A stretch of 64,000 bases of DNA from Chloroflexota bacterium (GTDB taxonomy: Bacteria > Chloroflexota > Anaerolineae > Anaerolineales > UBA4823): NCBI GenBank assembly GCA_029265355.1, contig JAJUJL010000001.1, positions 124,001-188,000 of the forward strand. Reading direction: 5' to 3'. Positions 27,045-35,735 of the stretch are shown here, piece after piece. Each line of letters begins with the position of its first letter. Position 1 is the stretch's first letter. A program made the position numbers and the translations under genes. The notes under the pieces were generated by a model. That model was not told where the DNA came from. It saw only the letters and a program-made list of their open reading frames with translations, and made no database searches.

Positions 27045-27341
27045 TTATTTTTCGCCTGGTGATTTTACCTCATAACGAGGCGTACGACGGTAAGAGGCCG
27101 GGCCTCCACTCAACATCTTCGCCAGCACATCGGTCAGCTCCTCCACCGTGTAGCCGCGCTCTTCGTTGAACACTTGCTTGAGTATGCTTAGCTCCTTGCA
27201 CAGTTCTTCGATCCGACAGGTAAAAGCATCCACATTCTGTGGGGTCACTTCGTTTTGCAGCGATTCGCTGGCTTCGTGAGCTGCATCCACCGCCCGCATT
27301 GCGCTCTCAATTCGCTCGACGATCCAATCCCAATCAGTCAT
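27045..27341 (-). CDS. small hypothetical protein, acidic and helical
   Basis: A 98-residue protein I do not recognise. It starts MTDWDWIVERIESAMRAVD behind a strong AGGAGGT ribosome site, is rich in Glu and Ala, and looks largely helical, possibly coiled coil. It sits between the NTP transferase gene and the response regulator on the same strand. The open frame extends to 27428, but the added part has no ribosome site. Confidence 0.7.
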   Translation of the reverse strand: MTDWDWIVERIESAMRAVDAAHEASESLQNEVTPQNVDAFTCRIEELCKELSILKQVFNEERGYTVEELTDVLAKMLSGGPASYRRTPRYEVKSPGEK

Positions 27342-27424
27342 CTCACGACCTCCTGAGCAGTCCTGCGGCTGCCAAGAGCAGGTGAGACTGCTCATCTCCA
27401 CAATAGCATAAGATGACCTCAATT

Positions 27425-28027
27425 TCAAGAGGGATGGTTGCGCTGGTAATCTTCAGGGGTATCCAGATCCATTAATACGCTGTCCGTCTCCACTGCCAGG
27501 TAAGTAATCAGGTCGGCATGCAGGTTTAGAAAATCCCGCAGCGTTTGAGCGCGTCCCAGAGCCAATAAACCAGGCCACAAATTTCGGCTTACCAGCCAGG
27601 GATGCCCGCGGCGCATCTGGTAGCTGGGAACCACCAGTTGCGCTCCCTGTGCATAAACTTTCAGAATGTCCCCAATCACACTAACCTGAATTCTTGGCTG
27701 GTCACCCAGGCATATTAAAGCCGCCTCGACAGTTACATCCAGGCTGCGCAGGCCAGTTTGAACAGAAGAAAGCATCTCACCCTGGGCATAGTCCACATTG
27801 AACACCGTGCGTATACGGCTGCGAAGATCGAGGTGCGCCAGTGCAGTTTCAACAAGCTGGCGAGCGCCCCCGGTAACCACGACGATCTCATCCACACCCG
27901 CGGAAGCCAGTGCGCCAACTACCTGACCAATAACCGTTGTCTCACCCCAGGGTAGCACCATCTTTGGGCTTCCCATGCGCCGGGATTGCCCGGCTGCCAG
28001 CACAATCGCAGAAACACTGGATACCAT
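27425..28027 (-). CDS. MocA-like nucleotidyltransferase
   Basis: A 200-residue MobA-like NTP transferase. The N-terminal VLAAGQSRRMGSPKMVLPWG is the nucleotide-binding motif, CLGDQPRI the metal-binding region and DLDTPEDYQR the C-terminal signature. MocA enzymes attach CMP to molybdopterin for xanthine-dehydrogenase-family enzymes. It begins 1 bp after the fused yqeC-mocA gene, whose C-terminal domain is similar, so the two may be duplicates with different tasks. Confidence 0.87.
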   Translation of the reverse strand: MVSSVSAIVLAAGQSRRMGSPKMVLPWGETTVIGQVVGALASAGVDEIVVVTGGARQLVETALAHLDLRSRIRTVFNVDYAQGEMLSSVQTGLRSLDVTVEAALICLGDQPRIQVSVIGDILKVYAQGAQLVVPSYQMRRGHPWLVSRNLWPGLLALGRAQTLRDFLNLHADLITYLAVETDSVLMDLDTPEDYQRNHPS

Positions 28028-28028
28028 C

Positions 28029-29444
28029 TCACAGCCTTTGATCAGACTGGATGGAATAGAGACTTAATAAACGCTGGTAATCTTCGGGGGTATCGATATC
28101 CAGCGCCTGGTTATGATCGAGCCAGGGAAGCCAGAGCGGCGTGAAGCGCTTGAACAGCGCCCGGCCGCCCTGCTCTCCTTCCAGCCTGGCAAGCTCGCCA
28201 AACGTATCCCGGTCGAACAGCACCGGGTTGGCGCGTTCGCCCTGCACCAGGGGGGCAATAATGGGCGCCAGGCTGGCGCTGTGCGCCTCACGCAGGGCAT
28301 GCAACAGACTGAGCGGCGTCTGCGGCTGATCTACCAGCAGCATGATGGCTGCGCCGCACTCCGGTGGCAAGGCCAGCACACCTGTGCGCACCGAGGTGCC
28401 TTGCCCCTGCCTCCAATCGGGGTTATAGACCAGCTTTAGCCGGATCTCATGACGCAGCAGATCCTGCAATGCAGCCTCCACCTGAGCGGAGTGAGCTCCG
28501 GTGACAACCACCACCGGATCCAGGCCAGCCTTCAGCGCGATGCGCGCCACGCGCCGCACCAGCGGTTCGCCGTGCCAATCCAACATCTGCTTGGGAGACT
28601 TGAAACGCTCCGCTGCGCCAGCCGCCAGGACGACGCCAGCCACCGCTTCGGTCACGGAAAATACCGTGCAGTCTTTAGCACGGGTGAGCTGCAACGAGGG
28701 TTCTCGCTCGCCGTTGTGCATGCTGGTGATCACCACCGCCTGGTAGGCTGGCAGCAAGCGCTCTGCGAGGCGCTGCGCCTGCGATTGGAGAGGTGCAGTA
28801 TCCGCCTGGTTCAATAAAACCACTCGCCGGGCTTGGGCAGGAATCCCCTTCAAGCCGCCCTGAGGATGGAGCAACACCCGCGCCAGTGCATCGATCGTGA
28901 TTCGCTCTCCAGGTTGGATGCCTGCCAGCTCTGCAAAGCGCCCGACGCGGTGGACGTTGGCCTCATCCAAAGGCTTGTCTAACCCGGAAAGGCCAGCGGT
29001 TACCACAACATGATTCGCAAAATCTGGTATGGCTGGCTCGTGCTCTGCAGGAGCTTTCAACGGCAAACGGCGGGATCCATCGGCTTCGATCAGCAATGGC
29101 GCTTGCCGGCGAATGGCCTCGCTGCGCACTCTCTCCAGTGCGACGTCATCCAGCCCTCCCAGCCGGCCCGGGGACCGCTCATCCGCGGTAAACAGAAGCA
29201 CTTCTGGAGGAACATCATCGAAAGGCCAATCTGCCGCGGAGCGCAAAATGAGATGACGGTCTGCGAGCTGCGCCTGTTCTACAGCCAGGTGGGTGGTGGT
29301 GGTTAGAAAGACGGGTGGGGCAAGCTGGCGCGCCAGGGCAAACATAGCGTTGGTCTTACCGCCTGCGCCAGTCAGAGCCAGGCAGTCGGTTCTTCGTAGG
29401 CGCAGGGCACGGCTCAGACTGAGCTCGGCCTGGTGGGCCAGCAT
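28029..29444 (-). CDS. yqeC: YqeC-MocA fusion: Mo-hydroxylase accessory protein plus molybdopterin nucleotidyltransferase
   Basis: A 471-residue two-domain protein. Residues about 10-265 match YqeC, the selenium-dependent hydroxylase accessory protein, with the P-loop-like LTGAGGKTNAM at 23-33 and LIEADGSRRLPLKAPAEHEP. Residues about 268-471 are a MocA domain with VVLAAGAAERFKSPKQML, LLVDQPQT and DIDTPEDYQR. The ATG at 29444 is 1 bp past the yqeB stop; the longer open frame overlaps yqeB and is rejected. The two functions are usually separate genes. The operon places it with a Mo-hydroxylase subunit. Confidence 0.88.
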   Translation of the reverse strand: MLAHQAELSLSRALRLRRTDCLALTGAGGKTNAMFALARQLAPPVFLTTTTHLAVEQAQLADRHLILRSAADWPFDDVPPEVLLFTADERSPGRLGGLDDVALERVRSEAIRRQAPLLIEADGSRRLPLKAPAEHEPAIPDFANHVVVTAGLSGLDKPLDEANVHRVGRFAELAGIQPGERITIDALARVLLHPQGGLKGIPAQARRVVLLNQADTAPLQSQAQRLAERLLPAYQAVVITSMHNGEREPSLQLTRAKDCTVFSVTEAVAGVVLAAGAAERFKSPKQMLDWHGEPLVRRVARIALKAGLDPVVVVTGAHSAQVEAALQDLLRHEIRLKLVYNPDWRQGQGTSVRTGVLALPPECGAAIMLLVDQPQTPLSLLHALREAHSASLAPIIAPLVQGERANPVLFDRDTFGELARLEGEQGGRALFKRFTPLWLPWLDHNQALDIDTPEDYQRLLSLYSIQSDQRL

Positions 29445-29445
29445 G

Positions 29446-30279
29446 CTAACTCCACAACTGCTTGCGCAGCCCAGGGCGAGAGAGGATCGCTTCCAACACG
29501 CCGCCGCCGATCGCCAGGGATTTATCGGAAACCATCCGGGCGTAGGCCGGTTCGCAGCGGGGATCCAGATCGCCAACTTTTGCGCCTGCCCGCACATGCA
29601 ACCCATCCCGCAGCAAACCGCGCACCACCCCTGGGAAAGCGGCGACAATTGCCTGGGAGTCAGCACCATCCGCCGGATAAATCTCGGCAATCACCTGCCC
29701 AGCCGGGAGCACCTGCCCAATATCGGCCCGCGTTTTCAGCACCCCATCCAGCGGCGCGCGCAGGACGCGATCGGCGTAATGTTCTCCGACGCCTTCGGGA
29801 ATACCGGTGTCGCTTTGCGCGCTGCCCTGCCATAGAACTCTTCCCAGATAGTGCCCTCGATTCGTTTCGATCACTGCATGGCAATTTTCCCCGGCGGTAA
29901 AACCCGGCCCCAATCCAATTAGCAATTGCACAGGGGTTGGATCGAGCGGCACGCGGGTTTTCAACATGCGAGCATCCACCACCACAGTCGGGTGCAACGC
30001 TTTCACCGCTGTCCCCTGCGGGTCTACCAGCACTGGGATGATACCCTTCGCCAGAAGCTGCAGGATGCGCAGCGCGTCCGTGGGGTCGTCTACCCGGCGC
30101 GCGGTCACTTCTTCCACGGTGCACTCGCGTTGGTAAACCGCTTCAGAAAAAGAAACCAGGCGGCGGACTGCCAGCGGCTCTGGCAGCTCACACATCACCA
30201 CGCGCAAACCGCTGCGCCGCAGCCGCAGCGCTACACCGCTGGCAAGATCACCAGCCCCGCGTATCAAGACCAGGCTCAT
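29446..30279 (-). CDS. yqeB: YqeB (EF2563 family), selenium-dependent Mo-hydroxylase maturation protein
   Basis: A 277-residue protein with an N-terminal Rossmann-like segment VLIRGAGDLASGVALRLRRSG. It ends with a domain containing VRAGAKVGDLDPR and SDKSLAIGGGVLEAIL. This arrangement matches YqeB/EF2563, which is co-inherited with YqeC and SelD in organisms thought to have a labile selenium cofactor in molybdenum hydroxylases. It lies 40 bp after the Mo-binding subunit gene. The exact biochemical role is not established. Confidence 0.9.
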   Translation of the reverse strand: MSLVLIRGAGDLASGVALRLRRSGLRVVMCELPEPLAVRRLVSFSEAVYQRECTVEEVTARRVDDPTDALRILQLLAKGIIPVLVDPQGTAVKALHPTVVVDARMLKTRVPLDPTPVQLLIGLGPGFTAGENCHAVIETNRGHYLGRVLWQGSAQSDTGIPEGVGEHYADRVLRAPLDGVLKTRADIGQVLPAGQVIAEIYPADGADSQAIVAAFPGVVRGLLRDGLHVRAGAKVGDLDPRCEPAYARMVSDKSLAIGGGVLEAILSRPGLRKQLWS

Positions 30280-30319
30280 AGTATCTGGGCTCTAAAAGTC
30301 AACATCACAGTGAAGGGAA

Positions 30320-32554
30320 TCAGGCCTGGCGCGAGGTCATTACGCTCCGGCTATCCAGTTCGCGCAACACCCGGTCCGGCGTCAACGGAAAGTCGAAGAA
30401 CCACACCCCGGTGGCGTCCCTCACCGCAGCCACAACCGCTGGCGCTACGGGCAGGAAGGGCATCTCCGCCATGCCACGCGCCCCCCAGGGACCGATCGGG
30501 TCAGGAAATTCCATGATCACCGGTTTCACCTGGTCGGGAACATCCAGAACCGTGGGGATCAAGTAGGTCGAAAGATGCTGCGTTTGGACATATCCATCCT
30601 GCTGGACAAACTTTTCCAGAATGGCATACCCCGCTGCCTGCACCACAGCGCCTTCGATTTGTCCGCGCACCTGTTGCGGGTTGATCGCCTTCCCGACATC
30701 ATCCGCAGAAACCAGGTTGATGATTTTCACATGCCCGGTTTCCATGTCGACTTCCACCTCGGCTGCCTGGGCTACATAACCGTAGGCAAAATTCGGTTCT
30801 GATTTTCCCGTCTGTGGGTCATACGGCGTGGTGCGCGGTGGACGGTATTGATAGGTGGCGATGGCAGGACGATCCTCGGCGCGCCAGCGTTCCAAAGCCT
30901 GCTCGCAGGCGCCCCTGATGGCATTGCCTGCCATGAAGGTCATGCGCGAAGCGGAAACGCTGCCCGAATTGAGCGTGTGAGCAGTGTCGGAGACCACCAA
31001 ATGAATGCGCTCCATCGGCAATCCAAGCGCTTCGGCTGCCATCTGGGCAAACACCGTGTGCGAGCCTTGCCCCACTTCGGCTCCAGCATGGCGCACCACC
31101 GCATGATCAATTTCAGCCTTGCCGTGCAGTTCAACAATCGCCCAGCAATTTTCAGGGGCTCCGAAGGAAAAACCCACATTCTTGAAGGCGCAGGCAAACC
31201 CAATGCCACGCCGTTTATGACTTTCCACCGGCTGAGAGACGGGGCTGCGCGTCCAACCTTCAGCGCTCTGCTGCCACCCGCCTTCTCGGGCAGCTTTTTC
31301 GACAACTTGCGCAATGCTCACCCCTTTGGGCAGCGGTGTGCCCACCGACAGCAACGCACCCTCGCGCAGCACGTTGCGCAGGCGCAACTCCACAGGGTCT
31401 ATGCCCAGCGCCTCTGCCAGGCGGTTCATTTGCATCTCAGCAGCAAACGCTCCCTGCGGGCCGCCGAAACCACGGAAGGCTCCGTTGGGCAGGTTATTGG
31501 TGTAAACTGCGTAGGAGTCAACCTTGACATTCGGGATTTCGTACGGACCGGTGCACATCAGCGTGGCGTTTCCCAACACCTTGGTAGAGGTGTAGGCGTA
31601 TGCCCCGCCATCCGCCACGACTTCCATCTCTGCTGCGATCACCTTGCCTTGCCGGGTAGCGCCCCAGCGCGCTTTGAGGTAATACGGATGGCGTTTGTGA
31701 TGCCCAATGATCGACTCTTCGCGACTCCAGATGATCTTGACCGGGCGCAAGATGCCACGCTGTTGCAGCCGCCAGGCTGCCAACGCCAGGACGATCTGCA
31801 CCGACATATCCTCCCGCCCGCCAAAGGCCCCTCCGATCGCCGGATAGATGACGCGAACTTGCTCCAAAGGCAAGCCCAGCGCATGGGCGATTTGTTCCTG
31901 GTCTTCGTGCGTCCATTGACCTGCCACCACGACCGTTACCCGACCTTCTTCGTCGATGTAACCGATACCAGCTTCCGGCTGCAGGTAGGCGTGCTCTTGG
32001 GCGGGTGTGCGGTATTCCCCTTCCACGATCACGTCTGCCTCAGCAAACGCCTTTTCAACATCGCCCTTTCGGATGCGGTAATGGCAGAAGATGTTCGAAT
32101 CCCGATCCGGATGGAGCAGCACGCTGTTGTCGCGCATGGCGCGCAGGTGATCGGTGACCACCGGCAGGTCCTCATAATCGACCTGGATCAAATCCCGGCC
32201 TTGCGCAGCGATCGCCTCGCTCTCGGCAACCACCAAAGCCACCTGATCACCGACAAAACGGACCCGGTCAGCGAAAGCCTTATTCGAACCGGGGCCGCAT
32301 AAAACCGGTTGATCTGGCATGATCAGGCCGTACTCATTCACCGGCACATCCTTGGCGGTAAACACTGCTACCACGCCTGGAAGCGCTTCCGCAGCGGAGG
32401 TGTCAATGTTGTGGATGATGGCATGCGGGCGGTTGGCAAACAGGATCTTCATGTAAAGTTGCCCTGGCAGATCGATGTCGCCAGGATACTTCGCTTCCCC
32501 CGTGACTTTGCTTACGGCGTCAACTCGTTTGACGGATTTTCCCAAGGTTTGCAT
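30320..32554 (-). CDS. xanthine dehydrogenase family, molybdopterin-binding subunit
   Basis: A 744-residue large subunit. It starts [20 protein letters not shown], as usual for this family. [11 protein letters not shown] (Mo-site loop), [17 protein letters not shown] and [17 protein letters not shown] follow. The catalytic Glu697 lies in [10 protein letters not shown]. The subunit binds Mo-molybdopterin cytosine dinucleotide and hydroxylates an N-heterocycle or similar substrate. No FAD or 2Fe-2S partner is adjacent; the fused FAD/FeS subunit at 43-44.5 kb could be the partner. It is first in an operon with yqeB and yqeC-mocA. The ribosome site GGAG lies 8 bases upstream of the ATG. Confidence 0.93.
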   Translation of the reverse strand: MQTLGKSVKRVDAVSKVTGEAKYPGDIDLPGQLYMKILFANRPHAIIHNIDTSAAEALPGVVAVFTAKDVPVNEYGLIMPDQPVLCGPGSNKAFADRVRFVGDQVALVVAESEAIAAQGRDLIQVDYEDLPVVTDHLRAMRDNSVLLHPDRDSNIFCHYRIRKGDVEKAFAEADVIVEGEYRTPAQEHAYLQPEAGIGYIDEEGRVTVVVAGQWTHEDQEQIAHALGLPLEQVRVIYPAIGGAFGGREDMSVQIVLALAAWRLQQRGILRPVKIIWSREESIIGHHKRHPYYLKARWGATRQGKVIAAEMEVVADGGAYAYTSTKVLGNATLMCTGPYEIPNVKVDSYAVYTNNLPNGAFRGFGGPQGAFAAEMQMNRLAEALGIDPVELRLRNVLREGALLSVGTPLPKGVSIAQVVEKAAREGGWQQSAEGWTRSPVSQPVESHKRRGIGFACAFKNVGFSFGAPENCWAIVELHGKAEIDHAVVRHAGAEVGQGSHTVFAQMAAEALGLPMERIHLVVSDTAHTLNSGSVSASRMTFMAGNAIRGACEQALERWRAEDRPAIATYQYRPPRTTPYDPQTGKSEPNFAYGYVAQAAEVEVDMETGHVKIINLVSADDVGKAINPQQVRGQIEGAVVQAAGYAILEKFVQQDGYVQTQHLSTYLIPTVLDVPDQVKPVIMEFPDPIGPWGARGMAEMPFLPVAPAVVAAVRDATGVWFFDFPLTPDRVLRELDSRSVMTSRQA

Positions 32555-32574
32555 CGCATGAACTCCAGCGTGAT

Positions 32575-32614
32575 CTGAGATTTCTCAGTAGATTCAATCT
32601 TAAATACCATTATA
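32575..32614 (-). promoter_or_regulatory. -10 box and leader palindrome of the Mo-hydroxylase operon
   Basis: On the minus strand a perfect TATAAT lies at 32609-32614, about 55 bp before the ATG, with no good -35 box. Between them CTGAGA (32575-32580) and TCTCAG (32583-32588) form a palindrome that could be an operator or a small hairpin. Confidence 0.4.
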
Positions 32615-32651
32615 CTCTCGACCCCGCAAGGGAGACCGCCGAGGGACGCTC

Positions 32652-33575
32652 TTATTCGCTTCTTTCCTCGCTCAGAGCCAGTTTGCGCTGTGGGAAGCGG
32701 TTGACCAGCCAAACACCAACCAAAATGGTGCCGCCTCCAAGCAGCGATGCCAGGCTGACCGGCTCATCCAAAACCACCGCCGAAACGATCACTGTCACCA
32801 GTGGCTCAAGGTAGATAAAGGCGCCTGCCTGAGAGGCGGGCAAGACCTGCAGCGCATCGTACCAGCCAATATAGGCAATTCCGGAGCACGCAACACCCAG
32901 GAAGAGCACGCCTATCCAACCATCGCGATTGAGTAAAGCGATCTCCTCAAAGCCTGCACCCGAGAACATAAAGATGGTGGTCAGCAACCACCCGCTGGTC
33001 ATCACGTAGAACATCATCTGCGTCGCCGGAAAACGCTGCAGCCCACGACGCGATAAGGCAGAAAACACCGCCCAGTTGGGCGCGCTGAGCAGGATGAGAA
33101 AATCGCCGGGCCTGCCAAAGCGGCCTTGCAGCAATTGCATCAAGTCACCCTGGGTCACCACCACAAGCACCCCGCAAGCCGCCAAGGCAATGCCAGCGAT
33201 TTGCAGCGCTTCCAGGTTTTCTTTCAGCACCAACCAACCTAAAAGCGCCATGAAAACCGGCGTGCTGGCGACGATCCAGGCAGTCGTGGAGGCCTGGGAG
33301 GTCTCCAGGCCGGTGGCTTGCAGCCACTGGTGCAGGGCAATGCCAATCAAGCCCAACAGCCCAAAATACGCCAGCTCATTGCGCTTTGGCCAGGCGAGCT
33401 GGCCGCGCAGCCTGGCTGCCAGGCCCAGAATGATGACGCCGATGCCAAACCGCAGCCAGATCACGGTCACGGGAGATACCTGGCCTACCGCGAATTTGGT
33501 GGCAATGAAGGAGCCTCCCCAGGCCAACACAGCCAGGGTTACGCCCAGGTAGGCATAGAATCTCGGAGATTTCAC
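32652..33575 (-). CDS. EamA/DMT-family transporter
   Basis: A 307-residue membrane protein with ten predicted helices in two EamA repeats. AWGGSFIATKFAVG opens the first repeat. The second, after about residue 150, ends in the usual YLEPLVTVIVSAVVLDEP segment. It should export or import a small metabolite in the inner membrane; the substrate is unknown. Its ATG overlaps the TetR stop by 4 bp (ATGA), so it is translationally coupled and may be under TetR control. Confidence 0.9.
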   Translation of the reverse strand: MKSPRFYAYLGVTLAVLAWGGSFIATKFAVGQVSPVTVIWLRFGIGVIILGLAARLRGQLAWPKRNELAYFGLLGLIGIALHQWLQATGLETSQASTTAWIVASTPVFMALLGWLVLKENLEALQIAGIALAACGVLVVVTQGDLMQLLQGRFGRPGDFLILLSAPNWAVFSALSRRGLQRFPATQMMFYVMTSGWLLTTIFMFSGAGFEEIALLNRDGWIGVLFLGVACSGIAYIGWYDALQVLPASQAGAFIYLEPLVTVIVSAVVLDEPVSLASLLGGGTILVGVWLVNRFPQRKLALSEERSE

Positions 33576-34189
33576 CTTTGCGCCGCCACACCGTGAAAAT
33601 AGATCGATGCCAGCAACTCGCTGATCTGCTGAGCTGATGGCTGGGCTGTCGCGCCGGGTGATACATACGGATACAGTATTCCCAGCAGCACCCAGGAGAT
33701 CAATTTTGGCTCCAACGGGCGCAGTTCACCCTGCTGCACACCTTGCTCCAATATCAGGCGGAGCTTGCTCAAGAAGCGCTCTTCATACGACTCAAGCAGC
33801 CGCTGGCGTGCTCCTGCGCTCAGGTGGATCGCCTCTTGGCTGACAAGGTGGATCAACCCACGTTGCTCGTCTGGTTGGCTGAGCAGAGCTTCGATGAAGG
33901 ATCTGATGCGTCCGTGGCAGTCCAGGGGTGAACTCAACAGCGATAGCAAGAGCTGTTCCATGACTTCCAGGTATTCTTCCAGGATACTCAGGAACAGCTC
34001 TTCTTTGTGTCGAAAATGATAATACAACGCTGGTTTGGTAACCCCAAGAGATTCCGCGATCTGGCGCATTGCCAACCCATGGTAGCCATGACGAATGAAC
34101 AAACGCCTGGCATGGTCGACAATCAACTGCCGCAGGTCTCCAGACGGGAGATGATCGCTAAGATGAGCGGCAGATCGCCTGCGCTTCAT
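33572..34189 (-). CDS. TetR-family transcriptional regulator
   Basis: A 205-residue regulator. The helix-turn-helix lies at about residues 22-66: ARRLFIRHGYHGLAMRQIAE followed by LGVTKPALYYHFRHKEELF. The C-terminal ligand-binding part is variable, as usual. It lies downstream of two membrane-protein genes whose shared promoter carries the palindrome CTTACCGATCGGTAAG, a typical TetR operator, so autoregulation is likely. It is followed by the coupled EamA transporter. Confidence 0.93.
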   Translation of the reverse strand: MKRRRSAAHLSDHLPSGDLRQLIVDHARRLFIRHGYHGLAMRQIAESLGVTKPALYYHFRHKEELFLSILEEYLEVMEQLLLSLLSSPLDCHGRIRSFIEALLSQPDEQRGLIHLVSQEAIHLSAGARQRLLESYEERFLSKLRLILEQGVQQGELRPLEPKLISWVLLGILYPYVSPGATAQPSAQQISELLASIYFHGVAAQR

Positions 34190-34207
34190 TTGCTCGGGAA
34201 AGCAGGA

Positions 34208-34660
34208 CTAGAGCCCCGGAAACAGCGGCCGCGCCCAGGGCATTCCCAGGAGCACAACCACCACCGCCAGGCCAAGCCACAAAGCTGATCTCTGGAATTT
34301 GGTTTTCGACTCGACCGCCCGTTTAGGGAGCATGGTCCCCAGGTGGGCAAACACCACAGCCAGCAGCATGAAAAATGCATGCTCCAGGGCGAAAAAGCGC
34401 AAACCCGGGTTGCCCATCGCGGCTCCAAAATCGCTGATGGCCTGCCGCGTAAACGGGCTGAGAAAGATGTACAAAATCAACCCGATCAAGAGCTGAGTGT
34501 CAATGGCTGAGGCGAAGAAAACGCCGACTTTGCGGTCGCTCTCCGACCAGGCCTTGTTACCCAGCAAGCCAGAAATCGATCGCCAAACAGCCCATACGCC
34601 CAGCAGCAATACCACCCAACGAACCACGTTGTGAACTGCCAATACAATTGGATACGCCAT
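34208..34660 (-). CDS. small four-helix membrane protein, cytochrome-b-like family
   Basis: A 150-residue integral membrane protein with four predicted helices. Conserved-looking segments are VLAVHNVVRWVVLL, ASAIDTQLLIGLILYIFLSP and FFALEHAFFMLLAVVFAHLG. Proteins of this pattern are often labelled cytochrome B. The histidines at the helix starts could bind haem, but that is inference. The ATG at 34660 is chosen because the helix pattern begins there; AAGGAG lies about 15 bases upstream, farther than usual. It sits between the 7-helix protein and TetR in one operon. Confidence 0.72.
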   Translation of the reverse strand: MAYPIVLAVHNVVRWVVLLLGVWAVWRSISGLLGNKAWSESDRKVGVFFASAIDTQLLIGLILYIFLSPFTRQAISDFGAAMGNPGLRFFALEHAFFMLLAVVFAHLGTMLPKRAVESKTKFQRSALWLGLAVVVVLLGMPWARPLFPGL

Positions 34661-34822
34661 AAGATGTTTTAAACACTCCTTTTGATTAATGTTGGAGTTA
34701 CGCACTTCGGGTGGGTTTGGGGATATTTTGGCGGACTTTGCCCGCCATAACACCTTAAACTTCTCCTCAACTGCGTAAGCCTATCTGATGAATTTCGCAG
34801 CGCCAGCGCCTCCCAATCGCGC

Positions 34823-35557
34823 TCAAACGTTCGCCTGGGCATGGCGGACCTGAGGCGCCCGGTACAGATCAAGATAGAGCAAGAAACCGATGGCGACGTA
34901 TGCCATGGTCTTTGGGATCATCAACATGCCCAGCAACGGATACTGCTGCACCCATAAGATCACCGGCAGATAACAGGCGTATGATACCAGGATCATGCTC
35001 CCAACCCACAAGAAAGTGCGGTCGCGCTGCCTGGCCGCATCACGCAGGATCAAGTAGGCCGCGCCCAACCCCTGCAGAATCAATGGCAGGTTGCGAATGG
35101 TCGACCACGGTTGCGGAGGCACCACGCTGTTCCAGGCATTGATGGACGGCGCCATCAGCGCCAGGCGCACGACGCCCGCCGCCAACAAAAGAACCGCAAA
35201 GGCATTGTAGCGCTGGGCAAAGCGCACCCGCCAGGCCTCGAGCACCAGCATGTAAAAGAAGGTCACCGTGATGGCAGTCGAGAGCGCGCCTGCACCCACC
35301 AGGCCGACGTTGTACCCCAACACCCTCACCTGAGTTTCCAGGCCGCCCAAGGCATAAGCCAGCACGCGGAAACCAACATGCCCAGTATCGCCCAACGCCA
35401 GCAGAGCAAACGCCCAGGCAGCCAAGCGCGCCAGGCGGCGATGATCGCCTGTGAGTTCTGGCATGCGCCGAAACATGCTCACCACCAGCCCCCACACCAC
35501 GATCAGATAGAGGATATTGAAGCTGATTTCCATCCACATCTGCGCCGATGTTGACAT
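34823..35557 (-). CDS. seven-helix membrane protein of unknown function
   Basis: A 244-residue protein with about seven membrane helices and short loops. I do not recognise the family. It opens MSTSAQMWMEISFNILYLIVV. It has charged positions in loops, such as RRMPELTGDHRRLAR and LGDTGHVGFRVLAYALGG. A strong ribosome site (TGGAGGC) precedes the ATG. It is the first gene of the TetR-controlled operon, and the promoter with operator at 35588-35634 lies 30 bp upstream. Confidence 0.75.
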   Translation of the reverse strand: MSTSAQMWMEISFNILYLIVVWGLVVSMFRRMPELTGDHRRLARLAAWAFALLALGDTGHVGFRVLAYALGGLETQVRVLGYNVGLVGAGALSTAITVTFFYMLVLEAWRVRFAQRYNAFAVLLLAAGVVRLALMAPSINAWNSVVPPQPWSTIRNLPLILQGLGAAYLILRDAARQRDRTFLWVGSMILVSYACYLPVILWVQQYPLLGMLMIPKTMAYVAIGFLLYLDLYRAPQVRHAQANV

Positions 35558-35587
35558 AAAGCCTCCATTTGACGAGCAGCAATCTAT

Positions 35588-35634
35588 CTTACCGATCGGT
35601 AAGTAAGTTTATCAGCCGATAACCCGCCTGTCAA
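35588..35634 (-). promoter_or_regulatory. promoter with TetR operator
   Basis: On the minus strand TTGACA (35629-35634, perfect) and TAAACT (35606-35611) are 17 bp apart. The 16-bp perfect palindrome CTTACCGATCGGTAAG (35588-35603) begins 2 bp downstream of the -10 box and covers the start of transcription. Binding there would block initiation. It drives the operon that ends with the TetR and EamA genes. Confidence 0.8.
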
Positions 35635-35735
35635 GCGCAGCGATTTATGTTAAGATTCAGCAGCAACTGAGGGGCGTTATCTGGTGATTGCGCCGAACAC
35701 CCCAAAGCGCCAATCTGAAAGACATCGAGAGGCTT

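Noticed and set aside
34730-34747. Hairpin TGGCGG/CCGCCA between the 7-helix and 4-helix membrane protein genes
   Set aside because: The stem is short and has no T run on either strand; it is not called as a terminator.
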